From positions 12,042,001-12,106,000 of the forward strand of contig NC_091013.1 of the NCBI RefSeq assembly GCF_041296385.1: a stretch of 64,000 nucleotides of DNA. The letters are read 5' to 3'. The position numbers were made by a program, and so were the translations under genes. The notes beneath the pieces were generated by a model that saw only the letters and a program-made list of their open reading frames with translations, did not search any database and was not told the DNA's origin. Position 1 is the stretch's first letter. Every line of letters begins with the position of its first letter. Positions 60,961-64,000 of this stretch are shown piece by piece. The stretch is from Aphelocoma coerulescens. Lineage: Eukaryota; Chordata; Aves; Passeriformes; Corvidae.

Positions 60961-63900
60961 TCAGGCATCAATGCCAAGTGGATTGTTCTTTCTTGACTTT
61001 TTAATAATGAAGTATCTGAGTATTGCATCTCTAAACAAATGCCATGTGAAGTTTCTGTAGATCTGAAATTAAAAAAAAAGAAAAAATTCTTAGCTGCATT
61101 TCTGACTTGCATTAAAATGCCAGATTTTCTGGCATGGTTTTAGAGCTGAGAGGAGGGGATTTTTAAATAGTATCTGATAACTATAGGAACCAATGAGAAA
61201 TACAGCATCTTATTATGGGAAGATAACATATATTCAGTGAGGTCTGAGCTTCACACATACACTGTTTCTGGTGATCCAGCGAATGTACTCAGATTCCACG
61301 AGCAAGAATGACCTGTTCAATCTTACATACCTATATGTTAGTAGCTACCATGACATCCTGCATGATACATGCTATGAAATGGCACTGAAATATTCTATCC
61401 TTCTGGTACCATAATGAATTTTTAAACCAACTTATGAACAACTAATTCCAGTCCCCACTTTGCCAGAAGAAAGCCCACTGTTAAGGACACTTAAAGAGCT
61501 GAGAGGGCAATACTTTTGGCTACTGTTCAGATTCTAGGTAGATTCTCAGCACTAAATACACACTTTAGTTAAAATGGTAAAGTGTCACAGGCTGGCTGGG
61601 GCAGCCACAGACTGACAATAAAGCACAGCCATCAGAAAACCTGCATGGAGTAAGTACAATAGCTTAAGTAAAAAATCAGAATGACATATTACTGAAAGAT
61701 GCAAATTTGCATTTGAAGACAGGTTTGTGGGAGAGCTACTGCAAATGACATTAGCAAGACCTCTTCTAGCATAATGTAGAGGCTTCTGGTCAGTATTATC
61801 CAAAAGATGAACTCGGATCACAAGTGCAAAGGCAGCTGTTAGAGCACATAAGGGGAACAGAAGTCTAATAGAGTATTTTAGCTTGCTTATTGTGATAAAT
61901 ATCAGAAAAGTTAGGATTTCTTTCTGTATACCACCAGGAAAGAGACATGAGTCAGAGGAAAAGTCATGTCAATTAAGGGCACTGAATCTGAGCTGTCCAG
62001 TAACTATTTTGGCCTTGAAAGCAGATTAGAAGGACAAGCCTAAAAGAAAACCGTTTTAAGAGAGAGTAGGGACTGCATAACAATAAGGCCCTATCCTCTA
62101 TTCCTAAGAATGGGTGCATATACTAAAAACTGGAGTATATCCTGAGTAACAAATGATACACAGTTGGAAATTAAAGTTTATGAATCATTGTAAAATAAAA
62201 CTTTAAAAATAAATACAAAGACAACTTGTTTCAGGAATCACTCATCTGCTGAACAATTTTACTGTATTTGGGTTAAACTTAATGTGGCACCAGGAACATG
62301 TATCTATAAATTCATGTGGTGGTTAGTATTATGTTCCAACAGTGTCCTGTCTTACATGGAAATAACTAGACAGAAATAAAGAAATTAAATATATCTCATA
62401 TGTGATTTATGTTAATTCATGCTAGAAATAGAAAACTGTATGTTTTAAAAAAGGATCTAACAGGAAAACTTTAAAAAGAGGTTTGGAATAGCTGCCTTCT
62501 TACTCAGCTTTACTGTGCAAACACCCATCATTCAGAAGACATCTTTCTACAAATTTCTTCTAGCAACTCCTGTCTAGTCTGGGGATGGCTACTGGAGGAC
62601 AATTTATAGGTCAATGCATTTTTCAGAAGCAGACATCATGATCTATGAGTAATACTCACAATTCAATTAATTATTTCTGACTGATAAAGGTAATAATGAT
62701 GATATACTCAATTTAGATTGTCATAAGGTGTTTTATTTGGTACCATGTGACCTGATTATGAAGGAAGTAAAATGACACAAACTCTACATTAAAAATTAAA
62801 AATCCTTCAAATTAAAACTTGCTTATTAATATGAGGTCAAAAGTCCAAATTCAAACAGAGCCCAAATATTTTAAATACTCTGAATACTGTGTAATATAAA
62901 ATTATGCTCAACTCCTCATTAGTGATAGTTTAGTTTTCTATTTTCTAAACTGAGATTTCAGTGATGGGGGAGTGATTTATGCTACAGAATTCAGGTTTTT
63001 GCAGAAATTTATTCTTCTATAGCTAAAATCAACTTACAGAACCACCGTGATTTTGAACAAGTTAATTGTTTTGATAGTTCAATGAAAACTTGGCTGTTTT
63101 CTTCTTAAGTGACATCTGTAGGTGGCCAGGCATTGCAGAAGCTTTGTGCTCTTTCTACAGACAGACAACTTGTGACAATTGGCTACTACGAAATTAAGCC
63201 TGAGGTGGCTTTCTATAGCCATCCTCAATCATTCAAGCAGACTAAAAATACAATGAACTCCATTCTCTGTTCCTTCAAATCTGTTCTCCACTGTGATGCC
63301 TACAAAAAATTGAGAAGGAAGCAGTAGCTGATGGCTACTGTCAAGAGTGTTGCAAATGTGGTTTTGTTATTACCTCATATTCCCCAGCTGCCCCAATCCA
63401 ATTTCTCTCTCTTGTAAGCTCTATGGCATGGGTTCTGAGCATGCACAACACAGAGGGAAATGGAAACCAGGCAATTATGGGCAATCTTGTAATAGAAAGG
63501 AATCAAAGTAACTCCTCCACCAACATTAAAATCCCTGTTCCTATCCAAACCCGAACCACAATGTTTGCTTCCTCCCACAGCAGATGCTACTTCCAATTCA
63601 GACAGGGCAAGGTAAAAGAATTTCTTCCACAATTTAATCACAAAAGCTTTTTAGGGGTATAGGCAGATGCACATTTTGTCTGCAGAAAGACATTTTACGG
63701 AGCTATGTATGGAGTGGAAAATAAAAAATCTGCTCTGGAAGAAGTCCAGCTTGGCCTCTAAAAGCACTAACACCTTTAATTGAAGTCTGCTGAACAAACA
63801 TGATCTGCTAGAGTGCCGAAAGTAGTGCAGTTTTCCTACAAATGGAAACTACAACTGTGTCAAATGGAATTGTTTCACCAAACCTTTGTTTCACCAGCCT

Positions 63901-64000
63901 TTTTGTGGCAGGGAAATTTGTGGAAATGAGTGTACCAGACCAAAAAGCCTTGTAGCTTACTTCTGAAGACTATCTGTGTTACAGGATGATGCCCCAAATG
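60961..64000. other. AT-rich non-coding DNA
   Basis: The last 3 kb contains no recognised gene or repeat. The 72-88 codon frames near 63109-63662 on both strands overlap each other and show no known domain. Confidence 0.45.

Noticed and set aside
1..64000. CRISPR arrays, bacterial operons, tRNA or snRNA genes
   Set aside because: The sequence is vertebrate. No regularly spaced repeats, ribosome binding sites, or recognisable U1/U2/U6, 5S or tRNA box sequences were seen.

Overview
This window reads as ordinary, gene-poor nuclear DNA from a bird. The sequence is AT-rich with low CpG. It carries ten fragments of the avian LINE CR1, several ending in the diagnostic short 3' terminal repeats (ATTCTATGATTCTATGA-like). 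It also holds two copies of an avian ERVL-type long terminal repeat (LTR), two further LTR-like cassettes, and many microsatellites. The species cannot be fixed from the sequence alone. The ERVL-type LTRs resemble elements I know from songbirds, parrots and related lineages more than from galliforms, but that is inference.

I found no protein-coding gene. The longest open frame is 141 codons, and open frames of that size are expected by chance in 64 kb of AT-rich DNA. The only open frames with recognisable protein similarity are decayed CR1 reverse-transcriptase ORF2 pieces at 1297-1650, 11719-12066 and 51027-51263, all on the minus strand. I found no rRNA, tRNA, snRNA or CRISPR array. The window is best read as intergenic, or as part of a very large intron. 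Two short segments bounded by good splice consensus sites (20821-20926 and 29744-29794) are the only hints of exons.

Layout: 1-12 kb has a composite CR1 (1086-1660), an unexplained GC-rich block (2465-2950), a striking GGGGAA/GGGAA satellite (7077-7259), a CR1 3' end (8062-8259), a second GC-rich block (9296-9560) and a 3'-truncated CR1 (11585-12120). From 12 to 29 kb the sequence is mostly unique AT-rich DNA with a compact LTR-like cassette (22209-22482) and a CR1 (27932-28352). From 29 to 37 kb there is a candidate exon, a truncated minus-strand ERVL LTR (29925-30535) and two CR1 tails. From 37 to 52 kb there is unique DNA, three plus-strand CR1 3' ends and the longest CR1 copy (50683-51905). 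From 52 to 64 kb there are small GC-rich segments, the best-preserved ERVL solo LTR (57466-58539) and a compact candidate LTR (60600-60960) with octamer, TATA and poly(A) signals.

I saw no undescribed multi-gene system. The items most worth checking are the candidate LTRs, the purine satellite with quadruplex/triplex potential, the composite CR1 copies, and the duplicated octamer-containing motif at 55038-55077.
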